From assembly GCF_009617575.1 (NCBI RefSeq), contig NZ_WIXJ01000005.1, positions 62,001-126,000 of the forward strand: 64,000 nucleotides of DNA, read 5' to 3'. The translations under genes and the position numbers were made by a program. The stretch is from Rhodocyclus gracilis. Lineage in GTDB: Bacteria; Pseudomonadota; Gammaproteobacteria; Burkholderiales; Rhodocyclaceae. This document shows positions 30,449 through 38,587 of the stretch, one piece after another; position 1 is the stretch's first letter; the number at the start of each line of letters is the position of its first letter. The notes beneath the pieces are model-generated. The model was not told the DNA's origin, made no database searches, and saw only the letters and a list, made by a program, of their open reading frames with translations.

Positions 30449-30454
30449 TGGATA

Positions 30455-30483
30455 ATTGTCGTTTGTTTCGCGGGGGGGGTCAA
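30455..30483 (-). promoter_or_regulatory. metK promoter
   Basis: Minus strand TTGACC (30478-30483), a 17-base spacer that includes a C run, and GACAAT (30455-30460): 5/6 and 4/6 matches to the sigma-70 elements. A start about seven bases on falls at the first leader helix. Confidence 0.65.
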
Positions 30484-30533
30484 TCGGCGCCTGCCGCGAT
30501 ATTCCTGTGGATTGCTTTTGTGCGGGTGGCTGC

Positions 30534-31400
30534 TTGACCTTTCTCTTTCGTATTCTCAGCCGTCTGCCATTGCGCTGGCTGCACCGCCTGGGGGCGCTTC
30601 TGGGCTGGCTGGTCTGGTGTCTGTCGCCGACCTATCGTCGCCACCTTCAGGAAAACCTGGTGGGCGCGCTGGGGGCGTCAGAGGCGCGGCGGGTGCGCAA
30701 CGCGGCCATCGCCGAAGCGGGCAAGACGGCCCTCGAACTGCCGGCGATCTGGCTGCACCCGCTGGCGGTCGCCGCCAGGATGGTGGTGCGCGTGAGTGGC
30801 TGGGAACTCGTCGAAGCCGCGCAGGCGCAGGGGCGCGGCATCCTCTTCATGACGCCTCATCTCGGCTGCTTCGAGATCACGGCACAGTATTTTTCGTGTT
30901 TCGCACCGATCACGGTGCTCTATCGTGCGCCGAAGCAGCGCTGGTTACAGGAGATGATCCTGACCGGCCGGGCGCGGGCGCAGCTCAAGCTGGCGACGGC
31001 CGACCTCGCCGGCGTGCGCTCGCTGATCAAGGGGCTGCGGCGTGGCGAGGCGGTCGGCATGTTGCCCGATCAGGCGCCGAAGGTTGGCGAAGGGCGCTGG
31101 CTCGATTTCTTCGGCCGGCCGGCGTACACGATGACGCTGGCGGCGCGCCTTTCGGAGACGAATTCGACGGTGTTCGTCGTCTGGGCCGAGCGCCTGCCGC
31201 ACGGCGCCGGCTATCATTTTCATATTCACACGCCGGCGGCGCCGATCGAGGGGACGACCGACGAACGCGCCCAATGCATCAACCACGAGATCGAGCGTCT
31301 GATCCGCCTGTGCCCCGAGCAATACCTGTGGGGCTACAACCGCTACAAACGTCCGGCGGGCGCCGAGCCGCCGCCTCTCGCCGTCGAGCGTGCATCATGA
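30534..31400 (+). CDS. lysophospholipid/lipid A acyltransferase (LpxL/LpxM family), first copy
   Basis: An inner-membrane acyltransferase of 288 residues, probably adding a secondary acyl chain to Kdo2-lipid A. An N-terminal hydrophobic segment (RWLHRLGALLGWLVWCL) anchors it. The catalytic H-x4-D/E motif is TPHLGCFE, followed by LYRAPKQRWL and MLPDQAPKVGEGRWLDFFG. The start is uncertain: TTG 30534 gives the usual family opening LTFLFRILSRLP, while GTG 30507 or the open frame from 30456 are alternatives. It overlaps the second copy by four bases. Confidence 0.88.
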   Translation: MTFLFRILSRLPLRWLHRLGALLGWLVWCLSPTYRRHLQENLVGALGASEARRVRNAAIAEAGKTALELPAIWLHPLAVAARMVVRVSGWELVEAAQAQGRGILFMTPHLGCFEITAQYFSCFAPITVLYRAPKQRWLQEMILTGRARAQLKLATADLAGVRSLIKGLRRGEAVGMLPDQAPKVGEGRWLDFFGRPAYTMTLAARLSETNSTVFVVWAERLPHGAGYHFHIHTPAAPIEGTTDERAQCINHEIERLIRLCPEQYLWGYNRYKRPAGAEPPPLAVERAS

Positions 31401-32272
31401 GTCTGCAACTACCGTCGCGACTGCTGGTGGGGGTGCTGTGGCTCCTGCATTGGCTCCCCTTGCCCGCCTTGCGCGCGCTCGGCGCCCTCTTCGGTGAGGT
31501 GCTTTATCTCGTTGGCCGGGAGCGGCGGCGGGTGGCGCTGCGCAATATCGGTCTTTGCTTTCCGTCGCTCGACGCGCCGGCGCGCCGGCAACTGGTGCGG
31601 CGGCACTTTGTCGCCTTCGCCCGTGCCTTTCTCGACCGCACACTGCTCTGGTGGGCGCCCCGCCAGCGTCTTGAGCGTCTGATCACGGTCGAGGGCAGCG
31701 AGCATCTGCTGGCGGCGGATGGGCGGGCAACGATCCTGCTGGCGCCGCATTTCGTCGGTCTCGATGCCGGCGGTTCGGTGGTGACGATGATGACGCCGGT
31801 CGTCAGCGTCTACGCCAATCAGAAGAATCCGGTATTCAACGCCGTCCTGCTCGCCGGGCGTCTGCGCTTCAACGCGCCGCTGCTGCTGTCGCGGCAGGAC
31901 GGCATGCGTCGCGCCTTGCGCGCCTTGCGCGACGGCCTGCCGTTCTACTACCTGCCCGACATGGATTACGGTGCGCGCGATGCCCTGTTTACGCCGTTCT
32001 TCGGTGTGCCGGCGGCGACGATTACCGGCGTGTCGCGTCTGGCGCGTCTGGCCAACGCGCGCGTCGTGCCATGCATCACGCGCATGACGGACGCCGGCTA
32101 TACCGTCGAGTTGCAGGCGCCGTGGGAAGACTTCCCCGGCGAAAGCGTCGAACTCGACACCCGGCGCATGAATGCGTATATCGAGAGTCAGGTACTGCGC
32201 ATGCCCGAACAGTATTTCTGGCTGCACAAGCGCTTCAAGACCCGCCCTCCCGGCGAAGCGAAAATCTACTGA
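31397..32272 (+). CDS. lysophospholipid/lipid A acyltransferase (LpxL/LpxM family), second copy
   Basis: A 291-residue paralogue of the gene before it, starting at ATG 31397 within the preceding stop (ATGA). It has an N-terminal membrane segment (LVGVLWLLHWLPLPALRAL), catalytic APHFVGLDAG (H-x4-D), VSVYANQKNPVF, and YYLPDMDYGARDALFTPFFG. Tandem LpxL-like genes upstream of dapF are common in betaproteobacteria; the two may add different secondary acyl chains. Specificity cannot be read from the sequence. Confidence 0.9.
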   Translation: MSLQLPSRLLVGVLWLLHWLPLPALRALGALFGEVLYLVGRERRRVALRNIGLCFPSLDAPARRQLVRRHFVAFARAFLDRTLLWWAPRQRLERLITVEGSEHLLAADGRATILLAPHFVGLDAGGSVVTMMTPVVSVYANQKNPVFNAVLLAGRLRFNAPLLLSRQDGMRRALRALRDGLPFYYLPDMDYGARDALFTPFFGVPAATITGVSRLARLANARVVPCITRMTDAGYTVELQAPWEDFPGESVELDTRRMNAYIESQVLRMPEQYFWLHKRFKTRPPGEAKIY

Positions 32273-32280
32273 GGATTGTC

Positions 32281-32832
32281 ATGTCGATCACCCTATCGCC
32301 GATGCGCGCCGACGACATCGCGGCAGTTGCCCGCCTCGCGCGCGTCGTCTGGCAGGTCACCTACCGCGACATCATCACGCAAGCGCAGATCGACTACATG
32401 CTCGATGAACGCTATGCCGCGCCGCGTCTCCTGGCCGAACTGGCGAGCGACGCGCACTGGTGGGATCTGGCGCGCGAGGCTTCCCCTGCGCTGGGCGCAG
32501 CGGCGACCCCGGATGCGGCTGGCGCACCCGGCGGGACGCTCCTCGCCTTTGCCGCGACGCAACGGAGCAGCCAGCCGGGGGAATTGAAGCTCGACAAGCT
32601 CTATGTCGATCCTGCACAGCAACGCCGCGGCATCGGTGGCGCCTTGATCGCCCGGGCGGTAGCGCGGACGCGCGATCTCGGCTGCCATACGCTCATTCTG
32701 GCCGTGAACAAGAGCAATGCCCCCGCTATCGCCGCCTACGGCAAGCACGGCTTTGCCGTGCGTGAATCGGTCAGGGTCGATATCGGCCACGGCTTCGTCA
32801 TGGACGACTTTATAATGGCCCGATCCGTATGA
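32281..32832 (+). CDS. GNAT-family N-acetyltransferase
   Basis: A 183-residue GNAT protein. The acetyl-CoA-binding motif A is [20 protein letters not shown], and a C-terminal [16 protein letters not shown] matches motif B. An Ala/Pro-rich loop ([18 protein letters not shown]) near residues 70-88 is longer than usual. ATG 32281, with AGGAT six bases upstream, was preferred over upstream in-frame starts inside the acyltransferase gene. Substrate unknown. Confidence 0.85.
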   Translation: MSITLSPMRADDIAAVARLARVVWQVTYRDIITQAQIDYMLDERYAAPRLLAELASDAHWWDLAREASPALGAAATPDAAGAPGGTLLAFAATQRSSQPGELKLDKLYVDPAQQRRGIGGALIARAVARTRDLGCHTLILAVNKSNAPAIAAYGKHGFAVRESVRVDIGHGFVMDDFIMARSV

Positions 32833-32938
32833 GCGCCGCGGCGCGGCGGTTTGCTGCCAGCGGCCTCTTGCTGCCGGCATCGGCGCTGGCGCCCTCCTGC
32901 CGGTTTTCCCGGTTTTATCTTTTGCTGCCCGTCCGCCC

Positions 32939-33775
32939 ATGATTCTCCGCTTTACCAAGATGCACGGCCTCGGTAACGACTTTGTCGTGCTCGACGGCAT
33001 TCGTCAGTCGCTCGCCTTGACGCCGGCGCAGCTGCGCTTTCTCGCGGATCGTCGTTTCGGCATCGGCTGCGACCAGATTCTGCTTGTCGAACGGCCGACC
33101 CGGCCGGATGCCGATTTTCGTTACCGCATCTTCAACGCCGATGGTGGCGAGGTCGAGCAATGCGGTAACGGCGCTCGCTGCTTCGTGCGTTTCGTCGTCG
33201 ACAGCGGTCTGTGCACGGCCCGCGAGATCGTCGTCGAAACGCAACGCGGCCTGATTCGCCCGCGTCTGGAGGCGGACGGCAATGTCACCGTCGATATGGG
33301 CATTCCCCGCTTCGCCCCCGCCGAGATTCCCTTCGTGGCCGATGCCGACACCGTGCTGCATACGCTCGCCGTCGGCGAGCAGGCGCTCGCCATTTCCGTC
33401 GTCTCCATGGGCAACCCGCATGCGGTGCAGTGCGTCGACAGCGTCGACACGGCGCCGGTCGAGGTGCTGGGGCCGCTGATCGAAGCACACCCGCGTTTCC
33501 CGCAGCGGGTGAACGCGGGCTTCATGCAATGCGTCGACCGTCATTCGATTCGCCTGCGCGTCTATGAGCGCGGTGCGGGGGAAACGCTCGCCTGCGGCAC
33601 TGGCGCCTGCGCAGCGGTTGTCGCCGGGGTGCGGCGCGGCCTGCTCGATTCGCCGGTGCGCGTGACGACGCGCGGCGGGGATCTGCGCATCGCCTGGGAC
33701 GGTCCGGGGCACCCGGTGCTCATGAGCGGGCCGGCGACCACCGTGTTTACGGGCGAAATCTCCCTCGATCACTAA
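32939..33775 (+). CDS. dapF: diaminopimelate epimerase
   Basis: Interconverts LL- and meso-diaminopimelate for lysine and peptidoglycan, 278 residues. The two catalytic cysteines are in [15 protein letters not shown] (about residue 73) and [14 protein letters not shown] (about 220). The N-terminus [16 protein letters not shown] is diagnostic. It begins the dapF-DUF484-xerC run typical of proteobacteria. Confidence 0.97.
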   Translation: MILRFTKMHGLGNDFVVLDGIRQSLALTPAQLRFLADRRFGIGCDQILLVERPTRPDADFRYRIFNADGGEVEQCGNGARCFVRFVVDSGLCTAREIVVETQRGLIRPRLEADGNVTVDMGIPRFAPAEIPFVADADTVLHTLAVGEQALAISVVSMGNPHAVQCVDSVDTAPVEVLGPLIEAHPRFPQRVNAGFMQCVDRHSIRLRVYERGAGETLACGTGACAAVVAGVRRGLLDSPVRVTTRGGDLRIAWDGPGHPVLMSGPATTVFTGEISLDH

Positions 33776-33820
33776 AGCGCCCCGCGCGCCTCACTCCTTG
33801 CCAACAGGACACCATTCCCC

Positions 33821-34477
33821 ATGAACGCTGAAGAAGTCGCGAACTTTCTCCAGGAAAACCCGAAGTTCTTCGAGCAACACGCCGATCTGATGTCGCAGCT
33901 CGTCATCCCGCATCCGCATGGCGGGCGTGCCATCTCGATCACCGAGCGGCAAATGCTGACCCTGCGCGACAAGAATCGGCAACTCGAAGAAAAAATGCGC
34001 GAGCTGCTGCAGTTTGGCGAAGACAACGATGCCATCAGCGAGAAGATGCATCGCCTGGGCGTTGCCGTCATCGCCGCCGCCAGCTTCGGCGCCGTACTGC
34101 ATACGCTCAATTTCCATCTGCGCGACGACTTCGCCATTCCCCACTTCGCCCTGCGTCTCTGGGAGCGCCCGGCCGACGCCGACGAGCTGCCGGAATTCGC
34201 CGCTGTCAGCGAAGAGTTGCAGGTCTTTGCCGAAACGCTCGGCCAGCCCTATTGCGGCTCGACGACCGGCTTCGGCACGGCGGCCTGGTTCAGCGATGGT
34301 GCCGCGCACGTCCGTTCGCAGGCGCTGATCGCGCTGCGCAATGCCGGCGGCACCATCGGCATGATTGCGCTGGGCAGCGAGGACGCGCAGCGGTTCTACG
34401 CCGGCATGGGCACGCTATACCTCGAACGCCTCGGCGAGATGGCGTCGGCCGCCCTCGCCCGCGTGCTGTTCCGGTAG
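33821..34477 (+). CDS. DUF484 family protein
   Basis: A 218-residue protein of the DUF484 family, identified by VANFLQENPKFFEQHADL and IPHPHGGRAISITERQM at the N-terminus. A coiled-coil stretch (LRDKNRQLEEKMREL) and a GAF-like C-terminal domain follow. Between dapF and xerC it keeps the conserved order. Role not established. Confidence 0.92.
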   Translation: MNAEEVANFLQENPKFFEQHADLMSQLVIPHPHGGRAISITERQMLTLRDKNRQLEEKMRELLQFGEDNDAISEKMHRLGVAVIAAASFGAVLHTLNFHLRDDFAIPHFALRLWERPADADELPEFAAVSEELQVFAETLGQPYCGSTTGFGTAAWFSDGAAHVRSQALIALRNAGGTIGMIALGSEDAQRFYAGMGTLYLERLGEMASAALARVLFR

Positions 34478-34486
34478 TTTCTGGCG

Positions 34487-35446
34487 ATGACGCCGTCGGC
34501 TCTGGTTCCGGTCTGGCTGGCCGAACTGGCGGATCAGCGACGGCAGTCGCCGCATACGGTCGCCGGCTATCGGCACGATCTTGAATGCCTGCTGGAACTG
34601 GCCGGCGAGACTCCGCTGGAGTCCTTGACGGCGACGCACATCCGCCGCTTTGTCGGCGTGCTGCATGCGCGCGGTCTCGGTGGCCGCACGCTGGCGCGTG
34701 CCCTTTCGGCCTGGCGTGGCTACTACCGCTGGCTTGGCCGGCGCGGCGTTCTGGCGCGCAACCCGGTGGAAGGCGTGCGCGCCCCGAAAAGTCCGCGCCC
34801 CCTGCCGAAGGTGTTGTCGCCGGACGAAGCCAATCGGCTGCTTGGCGACGCGCTGCGGGCGCCCGTCCGCGCCACATCGCCGGATGCCGGGGCTTCTGCC
34901 GAGGACGCCGATGCAGAGACGTCGCGCGCGGCGCTGGTGGCCTTGCGCGATCAGGCGATGTTCGAGCTTTTCTACTCGTCGGGGCTGCGCCTGTCGGAGC
35001 TGGCGTCGCTCGATGTCGATTGTCTGGCCGACATTGCCAGTGGCGAAGTGCGTGTGCTCGGCAAACGCAGCAAGACGCGGCAGGTGCCGGTCGGCACACG
35101 GGCGCGCGAGGCGATTGCCGCCTGGGCGGCGCAGCGCGAAGCCCTGGCGGCCCGCGGCGAGAAGGCGCTGTTCGTTGGCGTGCGGGGAGCGCGTATTGCC
35201 GTGCGTATCATCGAGCAGCAGCTCGAACGCCGCGCCGTCGCACAGGGCTTGCCGATGCGCGTGCATCCGCACATGCTGCGCCACTCGTTTGCCTCGCATG
35301 TCTTGCAGTCGTCGGGCGATCTGCGCGCGGTGCAGGAAATGCTCGGCCACGCCAGCATCGCTTCGACGCAGGTCTACACCCATCTGGATTTTCAACATCT
35401 GGCGAAGGTCTACGACGCGGCGCACCCGCGCGCCCGGCGCAAGTAG
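34487..35446 (+). CDS. xerC: tyrosine recombinase XerC
   Basis: Site-specific recombinase resolving chromosome dimers with XerD at dif, 319 residues. The catalytic Arg is in SSGLRLSELASL. The Lys is in KRSKTRQVP. HPHMLRHSFASHV gives His-x-x-Arg, LGHASIASTQ the second His, and VYTH the nucleophile Tyr. About 20 extra Ala/Asp-rich residues (near 125-145) interrupt the start of the catalytic domain compared with typical XerC. Confidence 0.95.
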   Translation: MTPSALVPVWLAELADQRRQSPHTVAGYRHDLECLLELAGETPLESLTATHIRRFVGVLHARGLGGRTLARALSAWRGYYRWLGRRGVLARNPVEGVRAPKSPRPLPKVLSPDEANRLLGDALRAPVRATSPDAGASAEDADAETSRAALVALRDQAMFELFYSSGLRLSELASLDVDCLADIASGEVRVLGKRSKTRQVPVGTRAREAIAAWAAQREALAARGEKALFVGVRGARIAVRIIEQQLERRAVAQGLPMRVHPHMLRHSFASHVLQSSGDLRAVQEMLGHASIASTQVYTHLDFQHLAKVYDAAHPRARRK

Positions 35447-35514
35447 CGTCAGCGTCGGTGACGCATTCGCTGGCGCGGGGCTGGCTTAAAATCGCGCCTT
35501 TGCTGTTTGCAGAG

Positions 35515-35572
35515 TTCCCCTTCGTAGATTCCCCACTCGCGAATCCACTCTTCGCAGATTCCACTTTCGCAC
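35515..35572 (+). repeat. imperfect short tandem repeat before bacteriohemerythrin
   Basis: Three to four degenerate units of about 14-16 bases, built on ACTYTTCGCAGATTCC, lie in the 154-base gap between xerC and the hemerythrin gene. The best-preserved units are CCTTCGTAGATTCC and CTCTTCGCAGATTCC. Upstream is a TAAAAT that could be a -10. The repeats could be regulator sites or replication slippage. Confidence 0.5.
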
Positions 35573-35600
35573 GCAGCGCCAACCGGCGCAGGAGACCATA

Positions 35601-36083
35601 GTGAAGACTGAGCAAGACGGCGCCCGCCTCGGCGTGGCCGATGTCGTCACGTGGGACGAGCGCTATGCGCTCGGCTTCGACGAAATCGACGCGCAGCACC
35701 AGGCCCTATTCACGCTGATCAACGACATCTGGCACGCGCAGGTCCGAGGGGCCGACAGGGCGACGGTCGACGCGCTGATCGGTCGTCTGGAACGCTACAC
35801 GCGCGAGCATTTCGCGGCCGAAGAAGCCCTCATGCGCAGCGAAGGCTGTCCGGAGATCGCCGCGCATCTGGCCGAACACCAGCAGTTCATTCACCGGGTG
35901 GCGCTTGAGCGGGAACATCTGGGCGAACGAGGAGTAGTCAGTCTCGACATGCTGCATTTTTTGCGCGACTGGCTGGTGAGCCATATCCTGCGCGCCGACG
36001 CCGCCTATGCGCGCTTTCTGGAGCAAGGCACGCCCCGCCCCGGCTTCGCGCTGAGCCGATTTTTTACCCGTTTTCTTGGTTGA
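35601..36083 (+). CDS. bacteriohemerythrin
   Basis: A 160-residue di-iron oxygen-binding protein. The ligand set is visible: His in EIDAQHQAL, His and Glu in REHFAAEEALM, two His in AAHLAEHQQF, and His plus Asp in VSHILRADAAY. Start GTG 35601 has GGAGA five bases upstream. Such single-domain proteins are thought to store, shuttle or sense oxygen in microaerophiles. It ends 3 bases before the RlmI-like gene. Confidence 0.95.
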   Translation: MKTEQDGARLGVADVVTWDERYALGFDEIDAQHQALFTLINDIWHAQVRGADRATVDALIGRLERYTREHFAAEEALMRSEGCPEIAAHLAEHQQFIHRVALEREHLGERGVVSLDMLHFLRDWLVSHILRADAAYARFLEQGTPRPGFALSRFFTRFLG

Positions 36084-36086
36084 ACC

Positions 36087-37286
36087 ATGGCAAAACTGAT
36101 TCTGCATCCCGGCAAGGAGCGTTCGCTTCTGCGTCGCCACCCGTGGATTTTCGCGGGCGCCGTCGAGCGTCTGGTGGGCCGCGCGCGCGCGGGCGATACG
36201 GTGGAGGTTTTCGCCGCCGATGAGCGTCCGCTGGGTCGCGCCGCGTGGAGTCCGCAGTCGCAGATTCGCGCCCGCATGTGGAGCTTCGACGCCAACGAGA
36301 CGATCGACGATGCCTTCTTCAAGCGCCGCGTCGCTGCTGCCGTCGCCCGCCGCAACGGGCTGCCGGAGTTGCAGGGACAGGACGGTGTGCGTTTGCTGCA
36401 TGGCGAAACGGACGGCCTGCCCGGCGTCGTCGCCGACCGTTACGGCGATACCCTTGTTTTGCAATTGACGGCGGTTGGCGCCGACCGCTGGCGGCGCGCC
36501 ATCGTCGGCGCTCTCTTGGCGGCGACGGGCTGTTCGCATCTCTACGAGCGTTCCGACGCCGACGTGCGTCGCCTCGAAGGCTTGCAGCCGGAGGTGGGCT
36601 GGCGTGTCGGCGGCCCCGGCGAAGGTGAGACGCCCGCGCTCGTCATCAACGAAAATGGTGTGCGCATGCACGTCGATGTGGTCGGTGGCCACAAAACCGG
36701 CTTCTATCTCGATCAGCGCGACAACCGCTGGCGTGTGCGCGCACTGTCGGATGGGCGTTCGGTGCTCAACTGTTTCTGCTACACCGGCGGCTTCAGCCTG
36801 CAAGCCCTGGCTGGGGGCGCCAGTCGCGTGCTTTCCATCGATTCGTCCGGGCCGGCGCTGGCGACTGCCGCGGCCAATCTGGCGCTCAATCCGCAGCTCG
36901 AGGCCGCCCGCGCTGAATGGCGTGAGGCCGACGTTTTCAGCGAGTTGCGGCAGCTCAAGGCGGCGGGTGAGCGTTTCGACCTCATCATTCTCGACCCGCC
37001 GAAGTTCGCTCCCTCGGCGGCGCATGCCGAACGTGCCGCCCGCGCCTACAAGGACATCAATCTGCAGGGCTTCCGGCTGCTGGCGCCGGGGGGGCTGCTG
37101 ATGAGCTATTCGTGTTCGGGCGGCATCAGCGCCGAACTGTTTCGCAAGGTCGTCGCCGACGCGGCGATCGACGCCGGTCGCTCGGCGCGCATCGTCGAGC
37201 ATCTCGCCGCCGCGCCGGATCATCCGGTCGGCCTCGCCTTCCCCGAAGGCGAGTATCTGAAGGGACTGCTTTGCCAGGTCGATTGA
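36087..37286 (+). CDS. rlmI: class I rRNA cytosine-C5 methyltransferase, RlmI type
   Basis: A 399-residue SAM-dependent methyltransferase with an N-terminal PUA-like domain (LILHPGKERSLLRRHPWIF). The RlmI/YccW-type catalytic domain has GHKTGFYLDQRDNR, LNCFCYTGGFSLQAL (SAM motif I), IILDPPKFAPS and LLMSYSCSGG. RlmI methylates C1962 of 23S rRNA in E. coli; the exact target here is inferred. Confidence 0.9.
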   Translation: MAKLILHPGKERSLLRRHPWIFAGAVERLVGRARAGDTVEVFAADERPLGRAAWSPQSQIRARMWSFDANETIDDAFFKRRVAAAVARRNGLPELQGQDGVRLLHGETDGLPGVVADRYGDTLVLQLTAVGADRWRRAIVGALLAATGCSHLYERSDADVRRLEGLQPEVGWRVGGPGEGETPALVINENGVRMHVDVVGGHKTGFYLDQRDNRWRVRALSDGRSVLNCFCYTGGFSLQALAGGASRVLSIDSSGPALATAAANLALNPQLEAARAEWREADVFSELRQLKAAGERFDLIILDPPKFAPSAAHAERAARAYKDINLQGFRLLAPGGLLMSYSCSGGISAELFRKVVADAAIDAGRSARIVEHLAAAPDHPVGLAFPEGEYLKGLLCQVD

Positions 37287-37288
37287 GC

Positions 37289-38527
37289 ATGATGGTCGTG
37301 CCGCGCGAAGTCGCCACCTTCGGGCAGGTGTTCACGCCGCCGGCGGTTGTCGCGGCCATGCTCGCCCTGCGCCGCAATGCGGGTCGCTGCCTCGAACCCT
37401 CGTGCGGCGACGGCGCGTTTTTTCGCCATTTGCCCGCCGGTACTCTCGGGATCGAGATTGACGCGCGGCATGCGCCGGCGGGCGCGCGCGTCATGGATTT
37501 CTTCGCGCTGCCGGCAGAGGAGCGCTTCGCGACGATCATTGGCAACCCGCCGTATGTGCGCTATCAGGACATCGCGCCGGCGACGCGCGCACGCCTGTCG
37601 GCCGAACACTTCGACGGGCGCTCCAATCTCTACCTGTTCTTCATCGAGAAGTGCCTGCGCCATCTCGATGAAGGTGGCGAACTGATCTTCATCACGCCGC
37701 GCGATTTCCTCGCCGCCACTTCCGCGCTGCGTCTCAATCGGCTGCTCTACGCGAGCGGCAGCATCACGCATTTCATTGATCTCGGGGATTTGCATCTTTT
37801 CGACGGCGCGACGCCCAACTGCGCTATCTGGCGCTTCGTCCGGGGGGATTTTTCGCGGCGCACGCGTTTCGCCGCGCTCGGCAGCGCCGCCGGCGTTGCT
37901 GCCCTCGCCGCTCCGGCGTGGGAGACGCGTTGCTTTGTCGAGGCGGGCGGGCACTTGCGGTTTCTTCGCGAGGCACCGGCGCTGTTGTTGGGCGATATCG
38001 CCAGCGTGCGAGTGGGCGCTGTCTCCGGTGCTGACGCCATTTTTGCCGACGCGGAACACGGCAACCGGGAGTTTGTCTGTTCCAGCACGGTCGCGACCGG
38101 CAAGACGCGGCGCATGATCTGGGTAGAGCCGGGCGGGGCGAACGATGCGCCGCCGGCGGTGCTGCTGCCGCACAAGACGCGCCTGCTGGCGCGACGCGTG
38201 CAGCCTTTTCACGAGGCCAACTGGTGGCATTGGGGCCGCAGCTACTTTCAGTCCGAGCGTGCGCGGGTCTACGTAAACAGCAAGACCCGTCAGTCGTCGC
38301 CGTTTTTTGTTCACGACTGCGTGCATTACGACGGATCGGTGCTCGCCATCTTTCCCCACAATCCGCAGGTGGATGTCGCAGAACTGGCGAGCGCACTGAA
38401 TGGCGTCGATTGGCAGGCGGCGGGCTTCGTCTGTGATGGCCGCTTCCTCTTTACGCAGCGCAGTCTCGAGCATGCGCCGCTGCCGGCGGCGTTTCGCATG
38501 TTCCTGCCCGCGCCCGGTGTAAACTAA
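37289..38527 (+). CDS. solitary Eco57I-like adenine DNA methyltransferase
   Basis: A 412-residue N6-adenine methyltransferase-like protein. Opening block FGQVFTPPAVVAAMLAL, SAM motif I LEPSCGDGAFF, catalytic motif IV IIGNPPYVRYQ (NPPY), and a C-terminal half with TaqI/Eco57I-like target-recognition character (LPHKTRLLARRV, then SPFFVHDCVHYDGSVLAI). No endonuclease, specificity subunit or mobility gene lies nearby, so it is an orphan methylase or acts on another substrate. ATG 37289 or 37292 are equally likely starts. It begins 2 bases after the RlmI-like stop. Confidence 0.82.
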   Translation: MMVVPREVATFGQVFTPPAVVAAMLALRRNAGRCLEPSCGDGAFFRHLPAGTLGIEIDARHAPAGARVMDFFALPAEERFATIIGNPPYVRYQDIAPATRARLSAEHFDGRSNLYLFFIEKCLRHLDEGGELIFITPRDFLAATSALRLNRLLYASGSITHFIDLGDLHLFDGATPNCAIWRFVRGDFSRRTRFAALGSAAGVAALAAPAWETRCFVEAGGHLRFLREAPALLLGDIASVRVGAVSGADAIFADAEHGNREFVCSSTVATGKTRRMIWVEPGGANDAPPAVLLPHKTRLLARRVQPFHEANWWHWGRSYFQSERARVYVNSKTRQSSPFFVHDCVHYDGSVLAIFPHNPQVDVAELASALNGVDWQAAGFVCDGRFLFTQRSLEHAPLPAAFRMFLPAPGVN

Positions 38528-38587
38528 ACGACCGAAATGGTCAGAATCCGGCGTGCGCCGAGCACTCGCCGGTGGAGAAAGGTATCC

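Noticed and set aside
35515-35572. CRISPR array
   Set aside because: Units are about 15 bases, degenerate and contiguous, with no spacers and no cas genes.
37289-38527. Active restriction-modification system
   Set aside because: No endonuclease or specificity gene on either side; treated as a solitary methylase.
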